From contig OW203763.1 in the NCBI GenBank assembly GCA_934045905.1, positions 49,080,121-49,144,120 of the forward strand: a stretch of DNA of 64,000 nt. The letters are read 5' to 3'. Numbering within the stretch: the stretch's first letter is position 1; the number at the start of each line of letters is the position of its first letter. This document shows positions 33,269-45,806 of this stretch, piece after piece. Made by a program: the position numbers and the translations under genes. Below the pieces are notes generated by a model. It was not told the DNA's origin, did no database searches, and saw only the letters and a program-made list of their open reading frames with translations. This DNA is from Leuctra nigra (lineage: Eukaryota > Arthropoda > Insecta > Plecoptera > Leuctridae).

Positions 33269-35090
33269 CTTTACTTTATTAATTCATAACTTTGTAGGCA
33301 GTGAAAAGAAGGATAGGAAATCACTAAAATTACCGACTTTTTGGGGTTTATTGATTTTGGTGAAAACTTAAAACTAATTTGCAGATTTGTTAGGTAATAC
33401 TGTATGGAGCACTCGGCCTGGAATCGACTATTACGGATGTAATGAACCTTCTAACTCTTCTTCACAACATGTGAGTGGTGACTTTTTTCTGTTACCCGGA
33501 TAGGATATGAGAAAATTCTTACATTTACGTTCTTACAAAAAGAATTTGATAAAACTTAGATTTCATCGAAATAATAATATAGTACCTATATAAGTAGTAC
33601 GAAAGCTAAACTCTCGAAGAAAACTGTCGCGGTGTGCTTCTTTTCTACAGGCAATCAAACAACTTAAGAATAAGTCATTTCTAAGGCAACTTTGACTTTC
33701 AGTTTCCATCGTGAAAAGTTTTATTTTTTTTGTTTGTATTGTAAGGGAATGCGAGGTTTTCTTTCAAGCTGGCATCTTTTTCACATGGTCTGACATAACC
33801 TCCTCCCTCCCTCCCCTTCCTCCCTCCCCCCACTCACTGCCCTGGCCATGACACTTCCTAAACCCATTCAAACCAAACGCTTACAAAATACTTGACAACA
33901 ATTTTGTCGCTTCGACTTTATTGACTCATAATATCACATTTGAAGGAACTGGACAAAGTCCCAAAAGGTCTATTAACGATTTTCTCATCTGTTCAATGTG
34001 TATTTTCAATGTGTGATTTTTTTAAATTTTGCTGCGCGGAATTTTCCAGGTAAAATTCTAGTGAAGCGGTTGCTCTACCCATGGCCAAGGCGTGCTGTAC
34101 ACTCTATAACTTTTCTGTGTCCCTTCAATAAATATTAATGAAAAACATTTTAATTAAGTTTTAAAAAAAATCAAAAAATTCAAACATTAATTTTTCTGTT
34201 TTTCTTTATAATATTATGCAGCAAAAACATTTTAAGCCTTTCATAGAAAGCTATATTTTACTGCTAACATTTTATGTGAGAAAATTTAGTTTTTCCTTTA
34301 ATTATTATAACCAAACATTTTCAACCATCCATAGAGAGAATAAGTAGGAAAAAATCGCTGTTCTGCATTTTTCTGTGGAAAATGTCTGAAGAAATGTAAT
34401 GATTCACTCTTCCAAACGTCTTCAATAAATATACATCAAAATAGTGTAAAAGAGGGGAGGAATAAAAAAGTCGCTGCGATTATATTGTTTTATGAGAATT
34501 TACTGGATGATTGAATAATTTAACTACCTTTGTCTTTTACTTCATTATTTTGCTCCAAAATCATTTTACACCTTCCTTTAAGTGCTTACTTTCAAAAAAT
34601 ACACTGTGCCGCATTACCTTTTCGTAGAAATCTTTAAGTGGGATTATAAAGTCTTAATACTGAAAGACCAAGAGAAGAAAATAGTCTTAAAAGAGTTGCC
34701 AAAATATAAAAGACCTCTATGGCCAGTCTTATACATGTCAATCTATTTTTACCTGCTTTTATTGTTAGAAGATGTACTGACAGAATTATCGACTGACTAG
34801 ATCACTATCTATTGTATTACCTAGAACTAATAAGTAATAACTAATAACAGTAATGTTAAAACTGTATATTACTTTGTTCCTGTATTTCTCTTTTCTCATC
34901 TTTTCTTATGTTTGTAGTATTTATTTAATTACCTCAGGAGAATGTAGGTTTCTGTGGAAAACTTCCATGGAGTCAGGATGATACGAAGGGATGTGCGTTG
35001 TGAAAAATATCCGACCGAACCGGGGCTCGGACCTCAGGAGAGCTTATTGTTATGTAATATAATACTATCAAACTAAAATATAACATTACT
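33269..35090. other. no gene seen
   Basis: AT-rich non-coding DNA with a C/T-rich tract around 33800-33830. A small frame at 34582-34800 has a hydrophobic stretch but no supporting evidence. Confidence 0.45.
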
Positions 35091-36360
35091 AGCTGACCTG
35101 CCCGGCGTTGCTCGTGCTGGTGGGTAGTGGTACATAAAAACAGAAAACCCGGGAGATTAATTTCACACTTGAAAATATGCTGACAGCGCTCTCGCAATTC
35201 AAACTGACACGTCCTTGACACTGACTCAGTTATATAGGCTCGGTTCTATGTTTTATTTGTTACTACTTGTTTGTAGATTGTTCTGGGCTCGCGTGGAACC
35301 GAAAACAATAAAAACACTCGTGTACTATTCAGAATTCGTCAACGTCATCAAAATGTTCTGCCGCTGGATTAGATGACTGAGTAATGAGGTTGCGTAATAT
35401 TGGCGCCAGGTTTCCAGGAAGTAAGTCTTATATTATGCTGCAGTCATGTTTCTTCATTCTTGTCCCGTATAAGTCAAGGTCATCAAATATTTATCACGTA
35501 GGGGTGGTTTGGGGGAGGGGGTGAGTACTACTCTATAATATAGGTTGCTTCCCGTAGAATGTCTGCATAATGGTCAGCTCATGCGCGTAGAAAAAGTGTA
35601 TATTTTAGGTTTGGAATTTTTCAAATTAGGGGTGGTTTCGAGGAGGGGGTGAGTACGGCCCCATTATGTGGGCTGCTTTCCGTAGAATGTGTGCCTAATG
35701 GTCAGCTCATGCGCGTAGAAGAAGTGTATATTTTAAGTTTAGAATTTTTCAAATTAGGGGTGGTTTCGAGGAGGGGGTGAGTACGGCCCCATTATGTGGG
35801 CTGCTTTCCGTAGAATGTGTGCCTAATATTATTGTCATGCTCGCGCGCTTAGAAGAAAGTGTTAATTTTAAGTTATGGAATTTTTCAAATTAGGGGTGGT
35901 TTAGGGAAGAGGGTGAGAGGCCTAAAATGAAGGCAGGTTGACGAAGTACACGTGTGCAAATATTTATTGAGGTATGTCATTGGTGTAGGCGTATATGGCC
36001 GAAAGTGTGAATTACATTTTTTCATTTGGGGTGTTTTTTTCAATTAGGGGTGGTTTAGGGGAGAGGGTGAGTACGGCCCTATTATGTGGGCTGCTTCCCG
36101 TAGAATGTGTGCTTAATATTATGGTCATGCTCGTGCGCGTAAAAGAAGTGTAAATTTTATATTTTTAATTTTTAAAATTATGGGTGGTTTGGGGGAGAGG
36201 GTGACTTGCCTGAAATGTGGGCAGGTAGACGAAGTAAACGTGTGCAAAAATTTGTTGAGGTTGGTCAATGGTGTAGGCGTATATGGCCGAACGAAAGTGT
36301 CAATTTAATTTTTTCAATTGGGGTGGATTTTTCAATTAGGGGTGGTTTGGGGCCCATTGT
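35091..36360 (+). repeat. dispersed repeat with ~125-155-bp tandem units
   Basis: 35091-35120 (TAGCTGACCTGCCCGGCGTT) resembles a motif common in invertebrate repeat families. From about 35490, units restart with GGGGTGGTTT at 35503, 35629, 35757, 35892, 36047, 36183 and 36340 and contain CCGTAGAATGTGTGCCTAAT and TCATGCGCGTAGAAG. Lengths vary, so the array is old or its units are heterogeneous. Non-coding. Confidence 0.75.
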
Positions 36361-36423
36361 CTGCATATCTCCTGTTTGTATTGAATTATAATGTATATCA
36401 CCAATGCAAATCAAGACACATAA

Positions 36424-36560
36424 TTGAGCGAGCGTAGCGAGCGTCACCACGGTACTCTTATGGCACTTTCTCTGTGTATTTTTTTTTTGCCTGCACTGCC
36501 CAGGTCAAACCGCACAACCAATCGATCTGAAATTTTGCAAACATACTAACGTAATCTATG
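36424..36560 (+). repeat. element D 5'-end fragment
   Basis: It starts TTGAGCGAGCGTAGCGAGCG after an A and continues TTATGGCACTTTCTCTGTG and ATCGATCTGAAATTTTGCA, like D2. The remainder of D is absent; element B begins close by. Confidence 0.6.
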
Positions 36561-36612
36561 CGGTCCCTGGGCTAGTAGCTAACTGGACTAAATTTAGACT
36601 AGTCTATATCTA

Positions 36613-36630
36613 GTCGGGCGTTAGCTCGAC
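36613..36630 (+). other. 5' subterminal hairpin of element B
   Basis: GTCGGGC-GTTA-GCTCGAC. Relative to element A two stem positions have changed on both sides (A-T to G-C, C-G to G-C) and one pair is now G-T, so base pairing is kept. Confidence 0.6.
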
Positions 36631-36882
36631 GCTGCCAAGCACCGTGTCAATACGAGGTCTACTTTTAAACGCGGCGAGCTTACTACCACTACTGTATACT
36701 GCAAGCGCTTCACGCTCGTTTTCGGGGTGTCAGCTCGCATTCAAGCAGTTTGAAATGGAAATTGAAAACCAGGGTTATCGGGTATATTTAGCCACATGAC
36801 AACACATACCAAATTTCAAAGTGCTGCGATCATCCCTTCGGGGTGAAATTTGGGCCTCAAACATGCATGGATTGACTTTCAT

Positions 36883-36934
<52 letters not shown>
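36883..36934 (+). repeat. (GTTA)13 microsatellite
   Basis: 52 bp of GTTA at the internal microsatellite position of element B; element A has a much shorter version near 2208-2229. Confidence 0.95.
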
Positions 36935-36935
<1 letters not shown>

Positions 36936-37274
36936 GCACGGTCAATTAGTTTGTCCCTCTCCACAGGTTGAACGGTTTGTCCTAGAGAGTTGAAATTTGG
37001 CAGAGACATAGAGTCATATTTATAGCGGTGCCATTTGAAAGAAAATCTGGAAAATTTTGACCGGAAGTGAAGTTATTACAATTTTAAATTTTAAATATTT
37101 TAAAAGTCAAACGGGTCCATCGAGAGTTTTGAAATTTGGCATCATTAAAGACAATGTATTGCTAGACACTCTACTTCAAGAAAAAACATACATTTTAAAC
37201 CGAAAGTGGAAAATTATCAATATTTAGCGTTCCGCTCTTCCTCTTTATCGATGAACACAGCAGCTTCGCTGTCC

Positions 37275-37350
37275 GTCGGCCTATATAGCACAGTTGTCTA
37301 AAGCAGCTTGCTTCGACACAGGCTTACCGTGTTCGATTCTCGGTCCCAGA
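37275..37350 (+). repeat. tRNA-like module 1 of element B
   Basis: A-box-like TAGCACAGTTG (37286-37296) and B-box-like GTGTTCGATTCTCGG (from 37329) have tRNA-like spacing, followed by a run of nine or more Ts that could end Pol III transcription. The T-arm pairs at four of five positions. tRNA-derived, not a functional tRNA. Confidence 0.5.
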
Positions 37351-37589
37351 AAAAACCTTTTTTTTTCCTATTATTCCTTTTTAATTTGTATAAGCGATGA
37401 TTCCTGGATACATTTTTAATAAATGAGACTACCAATGGATGCTGTGAAGATCATCAATAGTCAGAAACATCGCAATCGCGGCACGCCGGTTGCCACGTGA
37501 ACAGTGAAGATATCAGGGAAACAGGAATTGCGCACGTCGTTTTACGCTCCACCTTTCTTCTTTTATATACTACACAGGTTTATATTTCA

Positions 37590-37667
37590 GTGTGGCGAAT
37601 TGGCTCGGTCACATGAGGCAAGTGACTGCGATCACGGCGTTGCCGGGTTCGATCCCCGTAACAAACG
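37590..37667 (+). repeat. tRNA-like module 2 of element B
   Basis: A B-box/T-arm (CCGGG-TTCGATC-CCCGT, 37643-37659) and A-box-like TGGCGAATTGG are followed by T-rich sequence. It is the counterpart of 2880-2961 and 4103-4184 in element A. Confidence 0.55.
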
Positions 37668-39614
37668 TTTTATTTTTATATCTTTTTCTTTACTTAAAAA
37701 ATGTTTAACCTTCTTGTGTATGTATTCAAAATGTTAATCCGAATACATTCAACGATTACATAGCACCTTTTTTTAATATTATACTCATTGGACTCTAATA
37801 ATGATTGTCAATGCACACGTTGTACGTAAAGTTGTGCAATAAAGCAATTCGTGGTCATACTAATCAACAGAATCTTGGTGGCTCAGTTACTAAACTAGAA
37901 ACCACACAAAAAAGGCTCCATTACTGGGTGCACAAGGTTGTCCCAGCTTTTAATTTATTCGAATAATTTAATTATGTAAAATTCAGTTAATTAAGTAAAT
38001 AGTAAAATACAGTAAAGGCTCCATTACTAATATTCAGTATATACAACTTTTCATTTGTCACACTTATTTAATTATTTAAAATAGAGTTAATTTGTCAATA
38101 TTGGTGGCTCAACAAGAAACAAGAACAACACGAAACAAGAAACCACACAAAAAGGCTCCATTACGTGCATCCATTACGTGATCACAACTTTAAGTTTCTA
38201 AAATAAATTTAATATTTTAATTATGCTAATTTGTCAATCTTGATGGTTCAGTTACGAAACAAGAAACCACACAAAATGGCTCCATTACTAGGTATATTAG
38301 GTGTTTACAACTTAGTCAAAATTATTTCATTATTTCAGATGTTGTAATCTGTCAATCTTAGAAGCTCGGTTACAATAAACAAGAAACTACACTAAAGGGT
38401 CCATGCAAGGTGTATTTATAGGTGTGTAAATTAATGGAAATCTGTGGGTATGAGAGATTTAAATTTCATTTCATCATCCAACAATGCTTACGTTAAAAAG
38501 TTAGAATAATAAAACGCTTTTAAATTGTCATGATTTATTTCCAAACTGTGAGTCAAAGTCTCATCAAGTGACATTGTTTAATGGAAATAAATGAAACTGA
38601 AACTGATGTTCCTCCTAATCTGACACTAATAAAATAAACATTGGTTTTGATGCGAACGTTATATACGGAAGTGGTCTGGCTTGTTTACATCGGCAATACA
38701 ATAATATTCTTCAAGTATCTAGGCAATAGCACGAAGTAGTTTCTGGTTTGAAAATATTAAAATATTATCTTCCACAGCAACATCACAAAACAATATAATA
38801 ATCACTAAATAAGATCAGTAGACTAATTAAAATGCAAGCTAGATAACTGTTTACAAGTACCTATAGAAGAAGACAACAATACTAAATGGACATCGATCGT
38901 ATTTGCCATGAACAAACGAATGTAAACATTAAGTTGACCTGTCAGGGAGAGGCAGAGAGGTGGAGATGCCAGGTATAGGCCGGCCCATGCTATGCTATCC
39001 GTGTACATACATAGGCGAGTAAGGCGGGTAGCGTAAATTTCATCACCCGTCATACTCCTTCCCACCAGCACTATAAACACCAGGTGGCTCAGCTAGTTAA
39101 TCTTAACTAAGTTCCTTTTAATTTACATTGCCTTCCAAAAACCATCCGGATTTTATTTAAAATGTGTTGTAAACATCTGTAAGCCTGCACGCTTTACCAA
39201 TTGAGTTTATACTTCGGAACTTGGACATAAAAAAGTGAACATGGGAGAATTTAAAAATGAGGAAACGCATTTGCAATCATCTTTCGTGTACCTTTCAGTT
39301 TACCAAGTGGCGACAAATACGCGTTTTACGAGATGAACGCACAAATTCCGGTCTACACCGGAACAATACACCTACAATTTACGTTATTCACATGACTCAA
39401 AGCTGTGAACTTTTAACAAATTATAATTTGATATAACTCAAATTCAACCAAAAGAAATTGACCCTTTCGTTATACTAACTTCGGAACTATTGAAAGAAAA
39501 ACAGAAAACTTTAGACAAGAAGTGACGTTGTTGGCGTTAACTGTAATGATAGGTAGCACTTAATGATCAGTGAAAGGCTGAAAGCTGCTATAAACTTATA
39601 CCCCATATGACATG

Positions 39615-40199
39615 TTGTAAAAAAACAAAAACTTGTAAAAAAAACTGCCAAGCACCTTACCACCACTAGAACGCTCCTATTTATAAAATTATAAATTATA
39701 AAAATTAAAAACGACTTAAAAATAAATTTAAAATCGAAATTAAAAAATTAAAAATAAAGCTTGGCGCATTGAATTTGCACCGACCATATTGTAGACTTCC
39801 TCTATCTTCATCCTACTTTCTGTCTTTCTTCGGCTCCTTTATCGTCATCTGCTTTCTTATGTTGCCTTCTTCTTGACACAATGCGCCTAGCTTTATTTTT
39901 AATTTTTTTAATTTCGATTTTAAATTTATTTTTAAGTCGTTTTTAATTTTTATAATTGTGTTAAAGTTTACAATGATGGTTCACTTAGATTGTATTCTTC
40001 AAATTTGGACACACCATTAGGTTTTTAGTTTTGTGCTTGGCGGCAGTAACTAGGCGAAATGATTTCACGAATTTTAAGTGCGAAAATGTTTAAACAATAT
40101 ATTATTGCTTGGCCCTTCTTTTAGATCTCAATTGTTTTAAGTGGGAAGGTGCTTGGCAGTTTTTTTTTACAAGTTTTTGTTTTTGTACAACATTTAGAC
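39615..40199. repeat. long inverted repeat at the 3' end of element B
   Basis: The outer arms mirror each other (AACAAAAACTTG, CTGCCAAGCACCTT) and the inner arms carry AAAAATTAAAAACGACTTAAA and GCTTGGCGCATTG. It is a shorter version of 4511-5208; the left arm has lost the middle segment that the right arm keeps. Confidence 0.7.
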
Positions 40200-40202
40200 T
40201 AG

Positions 40203-40945
40203 TCTAAAATTAGTCCAGTTTTCAGTTCAATTTAGACTAGTCTAAAATTAGACTAGTCTAAAAAACAAGTCATGCAGATATGATTTTGGACATGGCTGTA
40301 CAAGGAGGAGCTTAGACCAGTCACTCTTTAGGCGAGTTTTTAGGCGAGTTTTTATCACGGAATAAAAGATCTAGGCCAGGTTATGTCACCCAAACAAAAG
40401 TTTAGACAAGTTTTTACTCTCAAAAATCAGCTTTTAGACCAATTTATATCGCAAAATAGAATATTGAGGAGAGTTTTTTTTTACCAAATCAAAAGTTTAG
40501 ACCAGTTTTAAAACACAGAAATCAACTTTTAGACCAGTTTATATCGCAAAATAGAAAATTTAGGCGAGTTTTTTTCACCCAAACAAAAGTTTAGACCAGA
40601 TTTTTATCACAAAAATCAGCTTTCAAACCAGTTAATATCGCAAAATAGAAAATTTAGGCGAGTTTTTTTTTACCAAATCAAAAGTTTAGACCAGTTTTAA
40701 AACAGAGAAATACGCTTTTAGACCAGTTTGTATCGCAAAATAGAACATTTAGGCGAGGTTTTTTCACATAAACAAAAGTTTAGACCAGTTTTTAATCACA
40801 AAAATCAGCTTTTAGACCAGTTTATATCGCAAAATAGAAAATTTAGGCGAGTTTTTTTTTACCCAAACAAAAGTTTAGACCAGTTTTTAATCACAAAAAA
40901 ATCAGCTTTTAGACCAGAATATATCTCAAAATAGAAAATTTAGGA
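40203..40945 (+). repeat. ~95-bp minisatellite with TTTAGACCAG motifs
   Basis: 40203-40262 carries three TTTAGACTAGTCTAAA-type palindromes. From about 40290, units of 93-97 bp repeat roughly six times, marked by TATATCGCAAAATAGAA at 40450, 40545, 40635, 40730 and 40825 (approximate) and by GTTTAGACCAGTTTT. Non-coding; small frames here read the repeat. Confidence 0.8.
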
Positions 40946-42784
40946 AAAGATAGGGGATACTTGTCTCATTAATCTTACACACGATGGTTTGTGACCAGGT
41001 ATTATTGTGTATATTTTATAAATATTTGTAACGCAGTGGTAGTTTATACGAAAGATCTTTAAAACCTACTTTATAACTAAAACAATCCTGACAAATTGAT
41101 CAAGTTATTATTTGTGTTGACTGGAAAGAAACAAGTAAAGAATGAATGAGAATCGAAAGAGAATGAATGTGTTTGGAATAACGCGTCCCAAGCTCGCAGA
41201 GTTCAGGAACCGAAGATATTGGATTGTTTCAAGGGATCTTTAAACCATCTCATCTTTAAGAATTAAATACATATAACGGGACGCCTCGTCACCTTTCTCT
41301 ACACAATAACAGAATTCCTGATTATCTGTTATTCCTGAATATTTTTAAATCTGTTAAGCTGATGAACTTTCAAAATGTCAACTTGAATGAACAAAGGTTG
41401 GTAACAAACAAGTAACAGTTTTAAAAACAATACTGGAGATGTGGTGTGTTCCCTTAGCCGGAAAGAACACGAAGTCAACAATAGAGATCCCAGTCAAAAG
41501 AGTCAAATGAAACACTCGCTGAGGAATAAGAAAAGCGAACACCAGGTATTTTACAGGTTTACTTCCTGGTCTTATTATGTATTAGTAATAATAGATTGAT
41601 TAAAGATACTGCGGAAATACATTTGTAATATTATACAATCATTGGCTAAATACCTAAACAGAAAAATCTAAAATAATTTCAAACAAAAAAAATAAAGTAA
41701 ACATTATTATAGCGTCAAAAAATATCTATTGGACAGGTTTAGTAATTTGAAGATCACATTAATTGTAAATGATTTTAAATGATGCCAACTACATTGGAAT
41801 GGTGTAATACTATGTATATTTTAAATCCTCATAATAATGGTTTTCTTTGACTGTTTTAACATGACAGCACATTTCAATGTTATATATTTATTATTTTACC
41901 AATTTTATGTTGTATTTTTTCTATGTGCAATTTTAATATTAAAATTTGTGCACTGGCGATATTCAATATTCAACATTAAAAGATGTATATGAAAATAAAA
42001 ACTATGAACCTCCTCATATCGTCACCGACTTTAATTATTTCCTGGCAAAAAGCTTTCACTAGATATCATACACTTCGATTCTTATGTGTATCTTGAACCA
42101 ATACGTGTATATATTTCATGATGAACCCCCTTCTCTCTTTAACTAGTCTGATGAGGACAATAGCTTTTCTTTTCTTTCTTTTGTCTCCTCTCACTTCTTC
42201 AGGTCTCGTTTTATCTGAAACTCCTCTCTGATGCTTGCCATTTCCAACTTTACATGTTTTGCCAACTCCTGGGTTTTATTTATCGTCACTCTGGGGGTGG
42301 AAAATACAAAAATTAAAACAAATGCTAGCGGTTAGAATGGAAGACAAGGGGGTGGGGGTGGAGGCGTGGGTGAGAGGGGGTAGAATATTACTCGCTTTAT
42401 ATACCCTCCCTAAGGAATAAGAGACAATAGCATACCATGTAATGCATTCTTTACCCTCTTTTTGTTCTGTTGTCATTAAATAAGCATAGAATAGATGAAG
42501 AAATGTGAGACAGACTGGATAGGTTTTATGCCAGGTAACAGGACTTCAAATTAAATCAATGTTTGAACAAAAACTCCAGAATTATAAAAGCGTATCATTT
42601 TTAAAGCAGAAAATGTAACTGGAGCTGTGAAACACTATACGTTGGTAGTACTCCAGACACATAGCTTTTGACCTCAAAGTAATTACAACAAAAATTTGTT
42701 TTCGCTAAATATTATCGGGACCATGTATATATTATGTACCAAAAAACGTCTACCAATTTTTGAGCCTCCATTTGGTTTTATTAA
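40946..42784. other. no gene seen
   Basis: AT-rich intergenic DNA with a short G-rich stretch at 42345-42380. No conserved frame, RNA gene or repeat recognised. Confidence 0.45.
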
Positions 42785-43519
42785 GGGGAAGGTCTTGTGA
42801 AAATATGATAAAATATCACTTTTTTAATTTTTATTTTAGAATAACCTGTATTAAAATGAATTCCTTCCTTGGTAAAAAAAGTAATGAAGATGTGATAACA
42901 AATAATTTGTAAAAAAAAATAAAAAAAAATATGATGATTGCATGTGATTCTACTGCGTGTACAGCAACTTCAAACTCACTTTACAGTGTTCTTTTTTCTA
43001 GCGCTTTTGTATATTAAAATCCCTACTACTTTTTAATCCTTACCGCTATTGATCTGTAATTTTTCTTGTTGAAAACATATCGGTCTCAAACATCTAATCA
43101 ATTTATTCATTTTTTTAATATAAAATTTGGAGGGCTATGTGCACCAAGTTAGATAGGCTAGAATCTAGGCTCTCTACACCAAGTTTGTCAATTTTAGCGG
43201 TAATAAAATACATCGTTAACCGAAAAAAAATAACTTGCGAACTATAATACTTGTAGAAAATTCCACATTTCATTGTGTGTGTAAACATATAAACAATTAA
43301 TACAAGATTAAAAAAGATCAAAAAGCAAAAAATATTAAGCCTTAGGCTTTTTACTAAGGCAATTTTTTAAACAGTAAACATTAAATACAATTTTCCAAAA
43401 TTAATAAAAGTACCTTATAATTTGTTTAATTAGTTTTGAGTACATTGAAATATTAATCCAACATTTTAAGGAGATTCATTGATAAACACCTGAAATGCGG
43501 ATTTCACAAGACCTTCCCC
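42785..43519. mobile_element. TTAA-flanked MITE (piggyBac-like)
   Basis: A 735-bp element bounded by TTAA on both sides (42781-42784 and 43520-43523), with inverted ends GGGGAAGGTCTTGTGAAA. TTAA duplication is the hallmark of piggyBac-type transposition. No transposase frame; interior is AT-rich. Confidence 0.65.
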
Positions 43520-43611
43520 TTAAAGGTTGATTAAAAATCAATTAATTATTTTTAATTGACGTAATTTATACATTTTCATCAGAACAATTTCGGATTCATA
43601 AACAATGTGTT

Positions 43612-43752
43612 TTGCACACCACCTACTCGATTTAGCTCCCCTCCCCCATCCCCCTTCACTGCCGTAGCACTGGAAGAAGAACCAATGTTAATTAAAAAAT
43701 AACTTTTAGTTTATAAATCCGTCAACAGATGTATCTGCTGGGCTCACAAGTC
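43612..43752 (-). repeat. dispersed repeat R2, copy 2
   Basis: Inverted copy of 1780-1925, with the same CAGCAGATACATCTGTTGAC-type block, polypurine tract and end. Confidence 0.7.
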
Positions 43753-43965
43753 GTCATCTTAGTACTTGTTTGTTCCATACGACCAGTTGGCTGTTTCGAG
43801 ATATCGCACTTTCAATATTAGCATTATTCTCGTTACGCTTTTAGATTAGATTAGATTTGTTTATTTGCTTTCATATACACTCTTACATAATATACATGTG
43901 TTAACATATACGAGTTTTTGAAAGTCGTCAAATATAGTAGGGCAGGTGAGCAAAGTATATACACA

Positions 43966-44280
43966 TTATACACTGAAATCAAAGTATTCCTTCACAGAAT
44001 AAAAACATTGATCCATTAAAAATTCCTTTAAGACTCTCTTAAAGCTATTCCTATCTTTAACAATTTTAATACATAGAGGCAGATTATTAAAAATTAAAAC
44101 ACCTGAATGGACTGGATCATAATCCGTTATTTTTCTAGAGTAAAATGTCCTGTGGAGATTGTCATTTTGTCTAGTATTGCGTGCATGAACACTGTGGTTA
44201 CATTTATAATAATCAGGGTTGTCAAAGACAAATAAAAGAACATCTAAAATATAAAGGCATGGTAGTGTTAATATTCTCAA
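43966..44280 (-). pseudogene. LINE3 ORF2 C-terminal region
   Basis: It has the Cys/His-poor LINE C-terminal pattern: ARNTRQNDNLHR, a KITDYDPVHSGVLIFNNLP block and KRVLKEFLMDQCFY near the stop. It is separated from the RT piece by a frameshift and a stop. Confidence 0.65.
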
Positions 44281-44311
44281 TTTAATAAAAACCTTCCTGC
44301 ATGGGGCATAC

Positions 44312-45638
44312 CTATTTAAATGGGCAATCAGCCTCAGGGCTCTCTTCTGAAGTGGGAAGATCTTTTAAGCTGAATGCAGAGTTCCCCCAAAATTTAGCAC
44401 CATATTGAAGTAATGACTGAATGTGTGAATAATATACTGTCAGCATAGTCTTGTCATTGCACTCTTTCACTGAAGTTTTGAGAATGAAGCATGCAGAGCA
44501 GAGTTTTTTTACATATTTTATACACATGAGGCTTCCATTTGAGTTGATAATCAACTGAGATGCCTAAAGGTGATTCAGTCAGCGCCCCCTTTGCTTGGAA
44601 CTTTATAATACTAGTTTTATCGCAGTTGAGCTTCAATTTATTTGCCTTGAACCAGTGATCTAATTTACTTAAAGTAGTGTCAATACTTGTTCTTACTTCT
44701 TCAGAGCTTTTGCCACTCACTACGACACTTGTGTCATCTGCAAACAACACCACTGTAGATTCTTCAGGAATGTTCGATGGTAGATCGTTGATAAATAAGC
44801 AAAACAATATTGGGCCAAGGTTTAACCCTTGGGGTACACCGTTCGTCACCTGTTGCCATTCTGAGCGGTGAAGACTATTGCCCTCGCTGACCACAACTGC
44901 TTGATATCTTTCCGTAAGGTAGGATGCCACCCGTTTCAAGATTTCTTCTTTGAGTCCTATGTAGTCTAATTTAAGTAGAAGTAGCTGGTGGTTTATTGTG
45001 TCAAACGCTTTTGACAAGTCACACATTATTGCACTGGCCACTTCTTTATGCTCAATGGCTTCGTTTACTGCGTGAATTAGGTCAAATGTAGCTGTCATAG
45101 TAGATAGTTGGCTTCGGAACCCATGTTGTTGGGTGCATAAAATCTTATTTTCAGTCAAAAAATTATTCAGTCTCTTTAAAAATAGTTTCTCCATGATTTT
45201 GGAAAATACTGAGAGAAGAGATATCGGTCTGTAATTGCCCACATCCGATTTACTTCCCTTTTTGAAAATAGGTCTAACAATGGATAGTTTCAGTTTGTCA
45301 GGAAAGACTCCTTCCATGTAGGAAAAGTTGCATACATCTGCAAGTGGCAGTGAAATAAAAGCACTGGAATATTTAAGTATAGATGCCGGGATCTCATCCT
45401 AGCCCGTGGATGCCGTGTTCTTTAGTCCATGGATTACTTCCATCACTTCTATGGGATCAGTTCTATTAAGGTTCATGTTGTTATTTCCAAAATCACCATT
45501 CATTGAATATAGCAACTTCTCACATTCTATAGTTGTGTCAACTGAAACATCAATCACTTTATTGGCTATAGTTATATAATGTTGATTAAATACATCGGCA
45601 ACTTCTTTTGGTGGTGTGACCATTCTGCCATCGCTCAC
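44312..45638 (-). pseudogene. LINE3 reverse transcriptase (broken)
   Basis: The core frame 45317-44454 contains NYRPISLLSVFSKIMEKL, CTQQHGFR, CDLSKAFDTINH (first catalytic Asp), NGVPQG and LFADD. The usual S-V/I after PQG is replaced by L-N (PQGLNLGP), probably mutational. Upstream 45638-45399 gives the pre-RT linker and downstream 44554-44312 the thumb (YYSHIQSLLQYGAKFWG), each in another frame, so at least two frameshifts exist. Confidence 0.75.
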
Positions 45639-45806
45639 TAACTTAATTGTAGGGTAGATCGACTTGAGGATTTACCCATCACCCTGTTCACTATATTCCA
45701 AGAAGCCTTCATTTTGTTATCAGCTTTCTCCAATATTCTATAGCATTGTAGTCACGCTTGGCGTTGCGAATTTTCTAGGTGAGCAGCAGTTCTAGGTGAG
45801 CAGCAA

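Larger units (their letters stand above)
36609..40202 (+). mobile_element. element B: Helitron/Helentron-like relative of element A
   Basis: It begins TCTAGTCGGGCGTTAGCTCG after a genomic A, then GACGCTGCCAAGCACC. It shares the order of element A: conserved block, (GTTA)13 microsatellite (36883-36934), CCGGAAGTG-bearing region, two tRNA-like modules, an AT-rich body with ACAAGAAACCACAC and GGCTCCATTAC repeats, and a 3' foldback (39615-40199) with CTGCCAAGCAC arms. Its insertion site is flanked by inverted ACTGGACTAAATTTAGACTA-type sequence (36581 and 40203), so it may lie inside another palindromic element. No coding capacity. Confidence 0.65.

Noticed and set aside
36883..36934. Telomere-like repeat
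   Set aside because: The unit is GTTA, not the insect TTAGG, and it sits at the microsatellite position of element B.
42148..42155. CTGATGAG, a possible hammerhead ribozyme core
   Set aside because: No matching GAAA core strand and stems were found at the required positions.
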